A stretch of DNA of 64,000 nt from Arthrobacter sp. C2 (GTDB lineage Bacteria; Actinomycetota; Actinomycetes; Actinomycetales; Micrococcaceae). The translations under genes and the position numbers were made by a program. The notes under the pieces were generated by a model, which worked only from the letters and a program-made list of their open reading frames with translations, was not told where the DNA came from and ran no database searches. The stretch covers positions 3,720,001-3,784,000 of the forward strand of contig CP042428.1 of NCBI GenBank assembly GCA_024207135.1. The letters run 5' to 3'. Shown here piece by piece: positions 43,823-53,064 of this stretch. Each line of letters begins with the position of its first letter. Position 1 is the stretch's first letter.

Positions 43823-44584
43823 CTACGGCATGGTCTTGACGTAGGCCTGCAGGGCATCGCGCACGAAGGACGCGCCCTCGGCTCCGCCGTAGTTCGCCGC
43901 GAAGCGCTCGTCCGCCACATACATTTCGGCCAGGCCCAGGACATAGGCCCTGGTGTGTTCGGGGGAGTCGGCGGCCGGGGTTCCCGGGATGCCGGTGAGC
44001 CACTGGACGTGGCGCCGGGCCAGGTCCCGGGCCGCAGGGGATTCCGGGGTGGTTCCGGGATCCCGGGCGGCGGCGATCCAGTCGTTGCCCAGTTCCCGGA
44101 GCCGGCGCTTCCAGTCCTCCTGGCCGTCCTTGCCCAGCGAACGCCACCAGGCATCGGAGCGGGCGTAGGCCTCCTTGCCCCAGCGCTGCTCCACCTCGTC
44201 CTGGTGCACCGTGTGGTCAAAACCGTCGAACATGTTTTTTGCCATGAGCTTTTCGCTTCCTTTCAGTGAATTGATGGTGTGCTGCACCGCGGCGATCTGC
44301 CGGGCCAGGCGGTCCTGCTCGGCGCGCAACAGCGAAAGGTGCGTTCCCAGCGCCTGGGCCTCGTTGGCCTCGGCCGCGATGAGATCGGCGATCTGCGGCA
44401 GGCCGAGTCCCAGCTCGCGCAGCAGCAGGACGCGCTGCAGGCGGATGAGCGCGGATTCGTCGTAGTACCTGTAGCCGTTGTGCCCGATCCGGCTGGGCGG
44501 CAGCAGCCCGATGTCGTCGTAGTGGCGCAGCGTGCGGCTGGTGGTGCCGGCGAGCTTGGCGACCTGTTGTATCGAGCGTTCCAT
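43823..44584 (-). CDS. MerR family regulator with TipAS domain
   Basis: 253-aa regulator: MerR helix-turn-helix (residues 3-70; QQVAKLAGTTSRTLRHYDDI then GYRYYDESALIRLQ), a dimerising coiled coil (about 75-115) and a C-terminal TipAS domain (about 130-250; WWRSLGKDGQEDWKRRL, AEMYVADERFAANYGG) of the kind that binds thiopeptides in TipA of Streptomyces. The usual TipAS drug-linking Cys is not visible: this protein has no Cys in that domain. Its own promoter is a textbook MerR type with the start codon at the predicted transcription start. Confidence 0.92.
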   Translation of the reverse strand: MERSIQQVAKLAGTTSRTLRHYDDIGLLPPSRIGHNGYRYYDESALIRLQRVLLLRELGLGLPQIADLIAAEANEAQALGTHLSLLRAEQDRLARQIAAVQHTINSLKGSEKLMAKNMFDGFDHTVHQDEVEQRWGKEAYARSDAWWRSLGKDGQEDWKRRLRELGNDWIAAARDPGTTPESPAARDLARRHVQWLTGIPGTPAADSPEHTRAYVLGLAEMYVADERFAANYGGAEGASFVRDALQAYVKTMP

Positions 44585-44591
44585 GGAACCA

Positions 44592-44622
44592 ACGGTAAAG
44601 CTTGACGCTGCGTCAATGTCAA
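44592..44622 (-). promoter_or_regulatory. MerR-type promoter of the tipA-like gene, leaderless
   Basis: Read on the minus strand: -35 TTGACA (44622-44617), a 19-bp spacer that begins with the perfect dyad TTGACGCAGCGTCAA (44616-44602), and -10 TACCGT (44597-44592). The over-long 19-bp spacer with a central dyad is the mark of MerR-activated promoters. The A of the start codon is at 44584, 8 bases after the -10, so the message probably has no leader. Confidence 0.75.
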
Positions 44623-44642
44623 GGGCCGGTGGACGCCGGCCC
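44623..44642 (-). terminator. Terminator of the copper ATPase gene
   Basis: GGGCCGG (44623-44629) pairs with CCGGCCC (44636-44642) around TGGACG, 17 bases beyond the stop on the minus strand, and abuts the -35 of the tipA-like promoter. Confidence 0.65.
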
Positions 44643-44658
44643 GCGGACGGTGTGGGCC

Positions 44659-46770
44659 CTAGGTGTTCCTGGTGTCGTTTGCTGCGCCCGGGCGCAGGTC
44701 AAGCCGGCGCAGCAACTGCGCGTTCAGGGCCACCACGACGGTGGAGATCGACATCAGCACCGCGCCGACCGACATCGGCAGGATGAAGCCGACCCCGGCC
44801 AGCACCCCGGCGGCCAGCGGGACCGAGAGCAGGTTGTATCCGGCCGCCCACCAGAGGTTTTGCTTCATCTTCCGGTAGCTGGCGCTCGACAGGTCCATCA
44901 CCGAGATGACCGAGCGCGGGTCGTCGCTGGCCAGGATGACCCCGGCCGAGGCAATGGCCACGTCGGTGCCGGCCCCGATCGCGATCCCCACGTCGGCCTG
45001 GGCGAGAGCCGGGGCGTCGTTGACCCCGTCCCCGACCATGGCGACCTTTTGGCCCTCGGCCTGCAGGGCAGCGACCTTGGCGGCCTTGTTCTCGGGCCGC
45101 ACCCCGGCAAAGACCCTGTCGATCCCCAATTCGCGGGCCACCGATTCGGCCACCGCGGCCGCGTCCCCGGTGATCATCACGACCTCGACGCCCCGGGCGT
45201 GCAGGGCGGCAACGGCGCCCCGGGATTCGGGACGGATCTCGTCGCTCAGCGCGAGCGCCCCGATGACCCGGCCATCGGCGATCACGTGCAGGATGGTCGC
45301 GCCGTCCTCCTTCCACGGTTCACTGGCCTGAAGCGGGTCGAGCACGTGGTTGGCCAGCATGTGCGGGCCGCCGACCCCGACCACGGTCCCGTCGACGGTG
45401 GCCTGCACGCCTTCGGCCGCGGCCGAGCGGAAGCCGGTGGACGGGGAGAGCTGCAGCGAGCGCTCTGCCGCGGCCCGCACGATGGCCCTGGCCAGCGGGT
45501 GTTCGCTGTCGGATTCCGCGGCGGCCGCGAGCGCGAGGACCGCCTCCTCGCTGTGGCCGGCCACGGTCGCGATGTTCGTCAGGACGGGTTCGCCCACGGT
45601 CAGGGTTCCGGTCTTGTCGAAGAGCACCGATGTCACCTGGCGCATGCCTTCCAGGGCCAGCCGGTCCTTGATCAGCACCCCGCCGGCGGCGGCGCGTTCG
45701 GTGGCGATGGACACCACCAGCGGGATGGCCAGCCCCAGGGCGTGCGGGCAGGCGATGACCAGCACCGTGATGGTGCGCACGACGGCCGTGTCCGGGTCGC
45801 CCAGCAGCGACCAGATGGTGGCGGTGATGGCGGCGGCGCCCAGCGCGAACCAGAACAGCCAGCCGGCGGCGGTGTCGGCGATGCGCTGGGCCTTCGAGCT
45901 GGAGGCCTGCGCGTCGGAGACCAGCCGCTGGATGCCGGCCAGGGCGGTGTCGGAGCCGATGGCCGTGACCTTCACGCGGATGGCCGTGTCGGTGGAGACG
46001 GTGCCGGCCACCACGTGGGTGCCGGGGCCGCGGGGCACGGTCCGGGACTCGCCGGTGATCATGGATTCGTCCATTTCGGCGGTGCCCTCGGTGATCATCC
46101 CGTCGGCAGGGACCCGCCCGCCGGGGCGCACGATCACCACGTCGCCCAATTCCAGGTCGGCCGGGGCCACCTGCTCGAAGGCATCGCCCACGAGCCGTTC
46201 GGCGGTGTCGGGCAGCAGCGCGGCCAGGGAATCGAGGGCGGAAGTGGTCTGGGCCAGCGAGCGCATCTCGATCCAGTGGCCCAGCAGCATGATGACCACC
46301 AGCAGGGCCAGCTCCCACCAGAAGTCCAGCCCGTGGTCCAGGATTCCCAGGCTTGCACCCCAGGAGGAGAAGAACGCGACGGTGAGGCCCAGGGCGATCA
46401 GCAGCATCATGCCCGGCTTGCGGGCCGCCAGCTCGTCGCGTGCCCCGGCCAGGAAGGGGCGCCCGCCCCAGAGGTACATCACGGTGCCCAGAACCGGGGA
46501 CACCCAGGGGATCCAGGCGTTTTCGGGCAGGGATACGCCGATGAGCATGGTGAACATGGGGTTGAAGGCCAAAACCGGAATGGAGACGGCAAGCATGATC
46601 CAGAACAGCTTCCGGAAGACCGCGACGTGGCCCCCGTGTCCTTCATGGCCGTGCCCGGCGTGGTCCATTCCTGCATGCTGGTGCTCCGCGTGCCCGGCGT
46701 GCGACCCCACGTTTGGAGGGTGGGGCTCCGTTTCCATCGGGGTGGTCGTGTGGTGCTGGTGCTCGTTCAT
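44659..46770 (-). CDS. copB: CopB-type heavy-metal P-type ATPase
   Basis: 703-aa P1B ATPase. The N-terminus is His-rich over its first 50 residues (such as HAGHGHEGHGGH) and lacks a CxxC metal domain. The transmembrane metal site is CPH (Cys341-Pro-His343), the mark of the CopB (IB-3) group that exports Cu(I), Cu(II) or Ag. Other motifs are TGES, DKTGTLT (phosphorylated Asp385), SEHPLARAI and GDGVNDAPAL. ATG 46770 is preferred over GTG 46776 because the promoter puts the transcription start there. A CsoR-type operator overlaps that promoter although csoR is not in the window. Confidence 0.93.
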   Translation of the reverse strand: MNEHQHHTTTPMETEPHPPNVGSHAGHAEHQHAGMDHAGHGHEGHGGHVAVFRKLFWIMLAVSIPVLAFNPMFTMLIGVSLPENAWIPWVSPVLGTVMYLWGGRPFLAGARDELAARKPGMMLLIALGLTVAFFSSWGASLGILDHGLDFWWELALLVVIMLLGHWIEMRSLAQTTSALDSLAALLPDTAERLVGDAFEQVAPADLELGDVVIVRPGGRVPADGMITEGTAEMDESMITGESRTVPRGPGTHVVAGTVSTDTAIRVKVTAIGSDTALAGIQRLVSDAQASSSKAQRIADTAAGWLFWFALGAAAITATIWSLLGDPDTAVVRTITVLVIACPHALGLAIPLVVSIATERAAAGGVLIKDRLALEGMRQVTSVLFDKTGTLTVGEPVLTNIATVAGHSEEAVLALAAAAESDSEHPLARAIVRAAAERSLQLSPSTGFRSAAAEGVQATVDGTVVGVGGPHMLANHVLDPLQASEPWKEDGATILHVIADGRVIGALALSDEIRPESRGAVAALHARGVEVVMITGDAAAVAESVARELGIDRVFAGVRPENKAAKVAALQAEGQKVAMVGDGVNDAPALAQADVGIAIGAGTDVAIASAGVILASDDPRSVISVMDLSSASYRKMKQNLWWAAGYNLLSVPLAAGVLAGVGFILPMSVGAVLMSISTVVVALNAQLLRRLDLRPGAANDTRNT

Positions 46771-46776
46771 GCCCAC

Positions 46777-46805
46777 AACATATACCCCATGGGGGTATAT
46801 TTCAA
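46777..46805 (-). promoter_or_regulatory. Promoter of copB with CsoR-type operator
   Basis: On the minus strand: -35 TTGAAA (46805-46800), 17-bp spacer, -10 TATGTT (46782-46777). The spacer and edges form the perfect palindrome ATATACCCC, 3-bp centre, GGGGTATAT (46780-46800), which matches known CsoR copper-sensor operators (GTATACCCC-like half-sites). The start codon ATG 46770 falls 7 bases after the -10, so the transcript is likely leaderless. Confidence 0.8.
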
Positions 46806-46871
46806 GGGCGGTGCGTCGTTTCAGCTTGGAGCCGACGGGAGCACGCGGGCCTGCCGCTGGTTAAACGATTT

Positions 46872-46910
46872 CGGGCCGGCGGGCCCCCGGGAAGGGAGCC
46901 CGCCGGCCCG
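46872..46910 (-). terminator. Terminator after purU
   Basis: CGGGCCGGCGGGC (46872-46884) pairs perfectly with GCCCGCCGGCCCG (46898-46910), a 13-bp stem 19 bases past the purU stop on the minus strand. Confidence 0.75.
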
Positions 46911-46928
46911 AAGCCGGAAGCGTCGTTG

Positions 46929-47795
46929 CTAGCGCAGCACCACGGTGCGGTTGCCGTAGAGGAACACCCGTCCCTCGGCGTGCCACTTCACGGCGTTGGA
47001 CAGCGCCTTGCACTCGGTGTCGCGGCCCGCGGCGACCAGTTCCGCGGGGGAGTAGGTGTGGTCGACGTCCTGGACCTGCTGGGAGATGATCGGGCCCTCG
47101 TCGAGCTCTGCGTTCACGTAGTGCGCGGTCGCGCCCACGGTCTTGACCCCGCGGTCCCAGGCCTGGTGGTAGGGCTTGGCGCCTTTGAAGCTGGGCAGGA
47201 AGGAGTGGTGGATGTTGATGGTCATGCCGGTGAGCTTGCGGCTGAGCTCGTCGCTGAGCACCTGCATGTAGCGGGCCAGGACCACCAGCTCCACGTCGAA
47301 CTCGTCAATGAGCTCGAGCAGCCTCGCCTCGGCGGCCGGCTTGGTAGCCGGGGTGACGGGGACGTGGAAGAAGGGGATGTTGTGCCACTCGGCCAGCGAC
47401 TGGTGGTCGGTGTGGTTGGAGACCACCGCGACCACGTCGATGGGCAGCTCGCCCAGCCGGGCGCGGTGCAGCAGGTCGTTGAGGCAGTGGTCGAACTTGG
47501 AGACCATGATCAGCACCCGCTTCCTGGTCCCTTTGGGGGCCAGCGTCCAGGTGATGCCGTACTCGTCTGCCAGCGCCGCGAAACCGTCGCGCATGGACTC
47601 GGTCAATCCCTCGGCGTCGGGGCCGGCGAACTCGACGCGCATGAAGAACTGCCCGGCGCGGCGGTCCCCGAAATGCTTGAGCTCGACGATGTCCCGGCCC
47701 GCATCGAGCAGGAACCCGGTCACCGCATGGACGATGCCGGGGCGCTCGGGACAGGCGACGGTGAGGATGTGTTCGACTTCTGTGGTGGTATCCAT
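46929..47795 (-). CDS. purU: Formyltetrahydrofolate deformylase
   Basis: 288-aa enzyme that hydrolyses 10-formyl-tetrahydrofolate to formate and tetrahydrofolate. An N-terminal ACT domain (about residues 8-85; LTVACPERPGIVHAVTGFLL) precedes a GART-type catalytic domain whose triad lies in INIHHSFLPSFKGAKPYHQA, VKTVGATAHYVNAELDEGPI and ISQQVQDVDH. ATG 47795 has GGAG 8 bases upstream; GTG 47804 is the alternative. It follows soxG with about 200 bp and a strong hairpin between, so it is probably a separate unit. In sarcosine users it balances folate one-carbon units. Confidence 0.95.
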   Translation of the reverse strand: MDTTTEVEHILTVACPERPGIVHAVTGFLLDAGRDIVELKHFGDRRAGQFFMRVEFAGPDAEGLTESMRDGFAALADEYGITWTLAPKGTRKRVLIMVSKFDHCLNDLLHRARLGELPIDVVAVVSNHTDHQSLAEWHNIPFFHVPVTPATKPAAEARLLELIDEFDVELVVLARYMQVLSDELSRKLTGMTINIHHSFLPSFKGAKPYHQAWDRGVKTVGATAHYVNAELDEGPIISQQVQDVDHTYSPAELVAAGRDTECKALSNAVKWHAEGRVFLYGNRTVVLR

Positions 47796-47935
47796 GTTCG
47801 GCACTCCGATACATGCGCGGCCGACGGGGCCGCGCGAAGGGTGGTCTGGTTTTCTATGCTGCTGGTGTTCCGCAGACTATTTTAGGTGCGTGTGGCCACC
47901 ATCCCGATTCACCGCCGCGATGTTGCGACCGCGAC

Positions 47936-47980
47936 CGCGGGCGGGCGACCCCCGGTTGAAAGGTGGATCGCCCGCCCGCG
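47936..47980 (-). terminator. Terminator of the glyA-soxBDAG operon
   Basis: CGCGGGCGGGCGA (47936-47948) pairs with TCGCCCGCCCGCG (47968-47980), a perfect 13-bp stem 18 bases past the soxG stop on the minus strand. Confidence 0.8.
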
Positions 47981-47997
47981 GCCCGGCCGTGGTGCGA

Positions 47998-48615
47998 CTA
48001 GTCGACGGGGTCGGAAGCGAACTCGCTCATGCCATCAAGCAGCCAGCGCGCCGTGTAGTCGGCAAATGAGGCACGCGGCAGCACGCGGAAGGTCTCCGCC
48101 TCGGTCTTCCACAGCAGCACCGGCACCGGGCCAAGCACCGTGGTGATCGCGGTTCCGGCCGCGAAGGCCCGCGGGTGCAGGTCCGCCGGGCAGCCCTTTT
48201 CCAACACCGCCCGGGCGCTGGGCCCGGACACCTCGATGACGGTGCGGTTGGCCGAGAGGTCAACGACCTGGCCCGGCTCGTCCCCGAGCGCGTCCACCAG
48301 GGGACCGAGCAGCTCGGACCCCTCCGGTGCCACCACCAGGAAGTCGTCGGGACCCAGCCATAGCACCGCGGTGCCGTCGGCGGATCCGGAGACCTGGCCC
48401 ACCGCGGAGGGCAACTGCACCCCGGCCGCGGCGGACAGCGCCGCGTGGGCCGCGGATCCGGGCTCGGCACGCAGCCCGATCTGGGTGGTGAAGGCGATCT
48501 CGCGCAGCCCCACCCCGCGCTCGCCCGACACGGCACCTTGAACAAGTGCCGAGGCCAGGTGCGCGAGCGGGCTCGTGCGCAATGCGGAAATGTCGGTCAA
48601 TACCTGCTCAGCCAT
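47998..48615 (-). CDS. soxG: Sarcosine oxidase gamma subunit
   Basis: 205-aa smallest large-type subunit of heterotetrameric sarcosine oxidase, structurally like the folate-binding domain of the glycine cleavage T protein. Family blocks are [33 protein letters not shown] and [20 protein letters not shown], then [16 protein letters not shown] 48615 lies inside the end of soxA (8-base overlap), consistent with tight coupling. It is the last gene of the glyA-soxB-soxD-soxA-soxG operon. Confidence 0.93.
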   Translation of the reverse strand: MAEQVLTDISALRTSPLAHLASALVQGAVSGERGVGLREIAFTTQIGLRAEPGSAAHAALSAAAGVQLPSAVGQVSGSADGTAVLWLGPDDFLVVAPEGSELLGPLVDALGDEPGQVVDLSANRTVIEVSGPSARAVLEKGCPADLHPRAFAAGTAITTVLGPVPVLLWKTEAETFRVLPRASFADYTARWLLDGMSEFASDPVD

Positions 48616-51520
48616 CTCGACGGCTCCCTTCGGAATCAAAAAGTACGGTTTCGCCCACGACGACATCCACGAGCTTGCCGTCGACGAAGGCCGACAGCTC
48701 CTCGCCGATGCGCGCCCGGCCGTTGGAAATCATTGCCATGCCGAAGCTGCGGCCCAGTGCCGGGGACAGGTAGCTGGAGGTGACGAACCCCTGCATCGGC
48801 ACCGGCGATACCGACTGGGTCAGTTCGGTGCCCTTGTTCACCAGCTGGGTGCCTTCGGGCAACCGGAGGCTCTTGTCCGCCGGCAGCACGGTGACCAGCT
48901 GCTTGCGGTCCTCGCGCTTGTTGTCCTTGCGGTCGAAGGAACGCTTGCCCACAAAGTCCTTGACCTTGGAGACGACCCATTCCATCGAGGCGTCCTGCGG
49001 GGTCACGGTGCCGTCGGTGTCCTGCCCGACGATGATGAAGCCCTTCTCGGCGCGCAACACGTGCATGGTCTCGGTGCCGTAGGGGGTGATGTTGAATTCC
49101 TCCCCGGCCGCGGCCACGTCCTCCCAGACCTTCAGCCCGTACCAGGACGGCACATTGATCTCGTAGGCGAGTTCGCCGGAGAAGGAGATGCGGCAGACCC
49201 GGGCGGCGATGCCGGAGGCCAGCACGGTCTCCTTGAATGCCATGAACGGGAATGACTCGTTGTCCAGGTCCAGTTCGGGGGCGAGCTTCGCGAGCACGGC
49301 GCGGGACTTCGGCCCGACCACCGCGACGGTGGAAACCTGCTCGGTGACCGAGGTGCACTTGACGTCGAGTTCCGGCCATTCGGTCTGCAGCCATTCCTCC
49401 AGCCAGTCCAGCACGCCGGCGGCGCCGCCGGTGGTGGTGGTCATGAAGAAGCGGTCCTCGTCCAGGCGCAGGGTCACCCCGTCGTCGAAGATCATGCCGT
49501 CGGCCTTGCACATCAGCCCGTAGCGGGCCAGCCCCGGCTTGAGCTTCTTGAACGCGTTGGTGTACATGCGGTTCAGGAACTCGCCGGCGTCCTTGCCGCG
49601 GATCTCGATCTTGCCCAGCGTGCTGGCGTCCATGAAGCCGACCGAGTCGCGCACGGCCTTGGACTCGCGGTAGACCGCGGTGTCCATGTCCTCGCCGGCC
49701 AGCGGGTAGTACCAGGGGCGCTTCCACTGCCCGACGTCCTCGAATAGCGCGCCGCGGGCCACGTGCCACGGGTGGATGGAGGTCAGGCGCGCCGGGTCGA
49801 AGAGCTCCCCGCGCTCGCGCCCGGCCAGCGCCGCAAAGGCCACCGGGGTGTAGGGGGCGCGGAACGCGGTGGTGCCAATGCCCGCCACGTCGTTGATGTC
49901 CAGGGCGGCGGCGATCACGCCGATGGCGTTGACCCCGGAGGTCTTGCCCTGGTCGTTGGCCGTGGAGATGGAGGTGTAGCGCTTCACGTGCTCCACCGAG
50001 CGCATGCCGGCCCCGGTGGAACGCAGGACGTCCGCCACGGTCTGGTCGCGCTGGAAATCCACGAAGTGGTTCTTGTAGTCGGCTCCCTCGCCCTGCAGCG
50101 AGGGGACCAGCCAGATGGCGCGGGTCTCGCCGGGGGTTTCCACCGGGGCGCTGGGCACCGAGGCGGTGGCCGTGAACCCGGCGGCGGTGGCCGCGTCGGC
50201 TCCGGCGCGGGCGCCCTCGGCCAGTGCGGAGGCCAGCTCGAAGCGGCCGTTCATGGCCCCTGCCGTCTGCTGGTTGGCCACCGGGTGTGCCGGCACGAAT
50301 GCGGAGATCGCCTCGTTCCAGCCCAGGCGGCGTTCGCGCTGGGAGTGCAGGTGCACCACCGGGTTCCAGCCGCCGGAGACGGCCAGGACCTCTGCCTCGA
50401 TGGTCTCGGTGTCCCCGACCAGTGCACCGTTGGCGTCGATGGCGCTGAGCGTGACCGAGGCCAGGGAGCCGTCGGGGCCGGCCGCGGTGTCGGCCACGAC
50501 GGAGCCCAGGACGACGCGCACGCCGCGGGCCGAGAGCTCGGTGGCGCGGATCGTGGGCTCCTCGCGGGCGTCGATGACCGCGGCGACCGCGGTGCCGGCG
50601 GCCAGCAGGTCCTCGACCAGCGCGTAGGCCGAGTCGTTGGTCGTGGCCACGACGATGTTGTTGCCCACCAAAACGCCGTAGCGGTTCAGGTAGGATCGGG
50701 CGGCGGCCGCCAGCATGATGCCCGGGCGGTCGTTGTTCTCGAAGACCAGCGGGCGCTCGTGGGCGCCGGTGGCCAGCACGACCTGCTTGGCCCGGATGTG
50801 CCAGATGCGCTCGCGGGACACCCCGGCGCCCAGCTCGCCGGCCAGGTGGTCGGTGCGGCGCTGCACGGCGACGATGTAGTTGGCGTCGTAGCTGCCGAAC
50901 GCGGTGCTGCGCGAGAGGTAGGTGAACTCCTCGGCCGTATCCAGGGCGGCGCGGGTCTCGGTGATCCACTGCGCGGCGCTCTTGCCGTCGACGGTTTCGG
51001 TGGAGGCCGAGAGCAGCGAGCCGCCGGCCTCGGGCTGCTCGTCGATCAGGATGACCCGGGCGCCGGACTTCGCCGCCTCGCGGGCCGCGGCCAGCCCGGC
51101 GGGGCCGGCACCGACGATGAGCACGTCGGTGTGCACGTGCTTGCGGTCGTAGATGGCCTCGTCGGTGCGCGGGTCGAGCTGGCCCAGGCCCTCCAGGAGC
51201 GTGACGTCCATGCCGTCGGTGAGTTCCACGGTGGTGGCCGGGAGCATCGATTCGTTCACGTGTCCGGCCCAGCGGGCGCCGATCTTGACCAGCGCGTTGG
51301 ATTCCTCGACGCCGGCCGAGACGATGCCGCGCGGGCGCTTGAGGTAGAGCGAGTCGCCGCAGGCCCGCAGTCCGGCGCCGAGCATGGCCGAGGCCACGGT
51401 GTCCCCGGCAAAGCCGGTGAGGGACTTGCCGTCGACGGTGAAGGAAATTGGCTTGCTGCGGTCGATGCGGGCGGAGAAGGCTGCGTCCGCGCCGAGTCGG
51501 TGCGAAGAGGTGGTGCTCAC
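48608..51520 (-). CDS. soxA: Sarcosine oxidase alpha subunit
   Basis: 970-aa subunit binding NAD+ and folate. Domains in order: an N-terminal ferredoxin-like fold (about residues 20-110) that lacks cluster cysteines, a two-part pyridine-nucleotide domain ([20 protein letters not shown] at about 135, and [20 protein letters not shown]), and a C-terminal aminomethyltransferase-like domain (from about 590; [20 protein letters not shown]) that receives the methyl carbon as methylene-tetrahydrofolate. GTG 51520 overlaps soxD's stop (GTGA). The length agrees with Arthrobacter and Corynebacterium TsoxA. Confidence 0.96.
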   Translation of the reverse strand: MSTTSSHRLGADAAFSARIDRSKPISFTVDGKSLTGFAGDTVASAMLGAGLRACGDSLYLKRPRGIVSAGVEESNALVKIGARWAGHVNESMLPATTVELTDGMDVTLLEGLGQLDPRTDEAIYDRKHVHTDVLIVGAGPAGLAAAREAAKSGARVILIDEQPEAGGSLLSASTETVDGKSAAQWITETRAALDTAEEFTYLSRSTAFGSYDANYIVAVQRRTDHLAGELGAGVSRERIWHIRAKQVVLATGAHERPLVFENNDRPGIMLAAAARSYLNRYGVLVGNNIVVATTNDSAYALVEDLLAAGTAVAAVIDAREEPTIRATELSARGVRVVLGSVVADTAAGPDGSLASVTLSAIDANGALVGDTETIEAEVLAVSGGWNPVVHLHSQRERRLGWNEAISAFVPAHPVANQQTAGAMNGRFELASALAEGARAGADAATAAGFTATASVPSAPVETPGETRAIWLVPSLQGEGADYKNHFVDFQRDQTVADVLRSTGAGMRSVEHVKRYTSISTANDQGKTSGVNAIGVIAAALDINDVAGIGTTAFRAPYTPVAFAALAGRERGELFDPARLTSIHPWHVARGALFEDVGQWKRPWYYPLAGEDMDTAVYRESKAVRDSVGFMDASTLGKIEIRGKDAGEFLNRMYTNAFKKLKPGLARYGLMCKADGMIFDDGVTLRLDEDRFFMTTTTGGAAGVLDWLEEWLQTEWPELDVKCTSVTEQVSTVAVVGPKSRAVLAKLAPELDLDNESFPFMAFKETVLASGIAARVCRISFSGELAYEINVPSWYGLKVWEDVAAAGEEFNITPYGTETMHVLRAEKGFIIVGQDTDGTVTPQDASMEWVVSKVKDFVGKRSFDRKDNKREDRKQLVTVLPADKSLRLPEGTQLVNKGTELTQSVSPVPMQGFVTSSYLSPALGRSFGMAMISNGRARIGEELSAFVDGKLVDVVVGETVLFDSEGSRRDG

Positions 51521-51825
51521 TTGGTTCCTCCCTGTGCCGGGGCGTTGGTGGTCTTGATCGGTTGCGGCTCGCCGGGCTTGTAGACGGCCTTGAATTCATA
51601 GGTCACGGTGTCGCGCACGGCGTTGAACCAGCGGCGGCAGCCGGCGGAGTGGACCCAGCGTTCGGCGAAGAGCCCCTTGGGGTTCTTGCGGTAGAACAGG
51701 AACTTGGCCCATTCGTTGTCGTTGAGTGCCGAGGGATCTGCCGGGTAGGCCACGTGGGCCTCGCCGCCGTAGCCGTATTCGGTCTCGTTGCGGGGCCCGC
51801 ACCAGGGGCATTCGATGAGCATCAT
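51517..51825 (-). CDS. soxD: Sarcosine oxidase delta subunit
   Basis: 102-aa zinc-containing small subunit of the heterotetramer. It starts with [20 protein letters not shown], giving a Cys pair, an inner His (GEAHVAYP) and a later Cys ([11 protein letters not shown]) as the zinc ligands. The final Pro/Lys-rich tail is usual. ATG 51825 and ATG 51822 are both possible. It lies 17 bases after soxB and overlaps soxA by 4 bases. Confidence 0.95.
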   Translation of the reverse strand: MMLIECPWCGPRNETEYGYGGEAHVAYPADPSALNDNEWAKFLFYRKNPKGLFAERWVHSAGCRRWFNAVRDTVTYEFKAVYKPGEPQPIKTTNAPAQGGTK

Positions 51826-51842
51826 GGTTCTGGGGGTCCCTT

Positions 51843-53060
51843 CTAGTGGGCCACGGCTGCGGCGCCGTGTTCGTCGATGAGGTGGCCGGTCTCGAAGCGT
51901 TCGATGGAGAAGCCCGCATTCAGCGGGTGCGGCTCGTCGTTGGCGATGGTGTGGGCGAAGGTGTAGCCGGCGCCCGGGGTGCCCTTGAACCCGCCGGTGC
52001 CCCAGCCGCAGTTCACGTAGAGCTGGTCGATCGGGGTCTTGGAGACGATCGGGGAGGCGTCCATGGTGGTGTCCACGATGCCGCCCCAGGTCCGCAGCAC
52101 GTGCGCCCGGCCGAAGATCGGGAAGAGCTCGACGGCCGCGGCCATCTGCTCCTCGATCACGTGGAAGGCGCCGCGCTGGCCGTAGCCGTTGTAGGTGTCG
52201 ATGCCCGCGCCCATGACCAGCTCGCCCTTGTGGGCCTGGGAGACGTAGACGTGCACGTGGTTGGACATGACGACCGTCGGGTGGACCGGCTCGTGCAGTT
52301 CGGAGACCAGTGCCTGCAGCGGGTGCGACTGGATCGGCAGGTCGAAGCCTGCCTGTTCGGCCAGCACCGAGGAGTGCCCGGCCCCGCACAGGGCGACCTT
52401 GCCGGCGTTGATGCGCCCGCGGTTGGTTTCGACGCCGACCACGCGGTTGCCGTCCTTGATGAAGCCGGTGACTTCGCAGTTCTGGATGATGTCCACGCCC
52501 ATCTCGTCGCACTTGCGGGCGAAGGCCCAGGCGACGTGGTCGTGCTTGGCGATGCCGGCGCGCGGCTGGTAGGTGGCGCCCATGACCGGGTAGCGGATGT
52601 CGTCCCCGATGTTGATGATCGGGCACAGCTCCTTGACCTGCTCCGGGGTGATCCACTCGGCGTCGACGCCGTTGAGCTGGTTGGCCCCGACCCGGCGCAT
52701 GGATTCGCGCACGTCCCCCAGGGTGTGGGCGAGGTTCATGACCCCGCGCTGGGAGAAGAGGAAGTCGTATTCGAGTTCCTCGGGCAGCTGCTCCCAGAGC
52801 TTCAGCGAGTGCTCGTAGATGCCCGCGGATTCGTCCCAGAGGTAGTTGGAACGAATGATGGTGGTGTTCCGGGCCATGTTGCCGCCGGCCAGCCAGCCGC
52901 GCTCGAGCACGGCGATGTTTCTCATGCCGTGGTTCTTGGCCAGGTAGTAGGCGGTGGCCAGGCCGTGCCCGCCACCTCCCACGATGACGGCGTCGTAGGA
53001 GGACTTGGGCTCCGGATTGCGCCAGAGGAAGTCCGGGTGCTCGGGAAGGATGTCGGCCAT
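51843..53060 (-). CDS. soxB: Sarcosine oxidase beta subunit
   Basis: 405-aa flavin subunit that oxidises sarcosine (N-methylglycine) to glycine. The FAD loop is [20 protein letters not shown] at residues 24-43. [13 protein letters not shown] contains the His that carries covalent FMN in this family. [20 protein letters not shown] closes the flavin site. ATG 53060 matches family starts ([19 protein letters not shown]). It lies 4 bases after glyA, so glycine formation and the next step to serine are co-transcribed. Confidence 0.96.
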   Translation of the reverse strand: MADILPEHPDFLWRNPEPKSSYDAVIVGGGGHGLATAYYLAKNHGMRNIAVLERGWLAGGNMARNTTIIRSNYLWDESAGIYEHSLKLWEQLPEELEYDFLFSQRGVMNLAHTLGDVRESMRRVGANQLNGVDAEWITPEQVKELCPIINIGDDIRYPVMGATYQPRAGIAKHDHVAWAFARKCDEMGVDIIQNCEVTGFIKDGNRVVGVETNRGRINAGKVALCGAGHSSVLAEQAGFDLPIQSHPLQALVSELHEPVHPTVVMSNHVHVYVSQAHKGELVMGAGIDTYNGYGQRGAFHVIEEQMAAAVELFPIFGRAHVLRTWGGIVDTTMDASPIVSKTPIDQLYVNCGWGTGGFKGTPGAGYTFAHTIANDEPHPLNAGFSIERFETGHLIDEHGAAAVAH

Positions 53061-53064
53061 GGTC

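Noticed and set aside
44602-46932. 776-codon plus-strand frame opposite copB
   Set aside because: No motif; the P-type ATPase on the other strand explains the region.
48636-51599. 987-codon Arg/Gly-rich frame overlapping soxA
   Set aside because: Frame-shifted shadow of soxA with low-complexity Arg/Pro/Gly composition.
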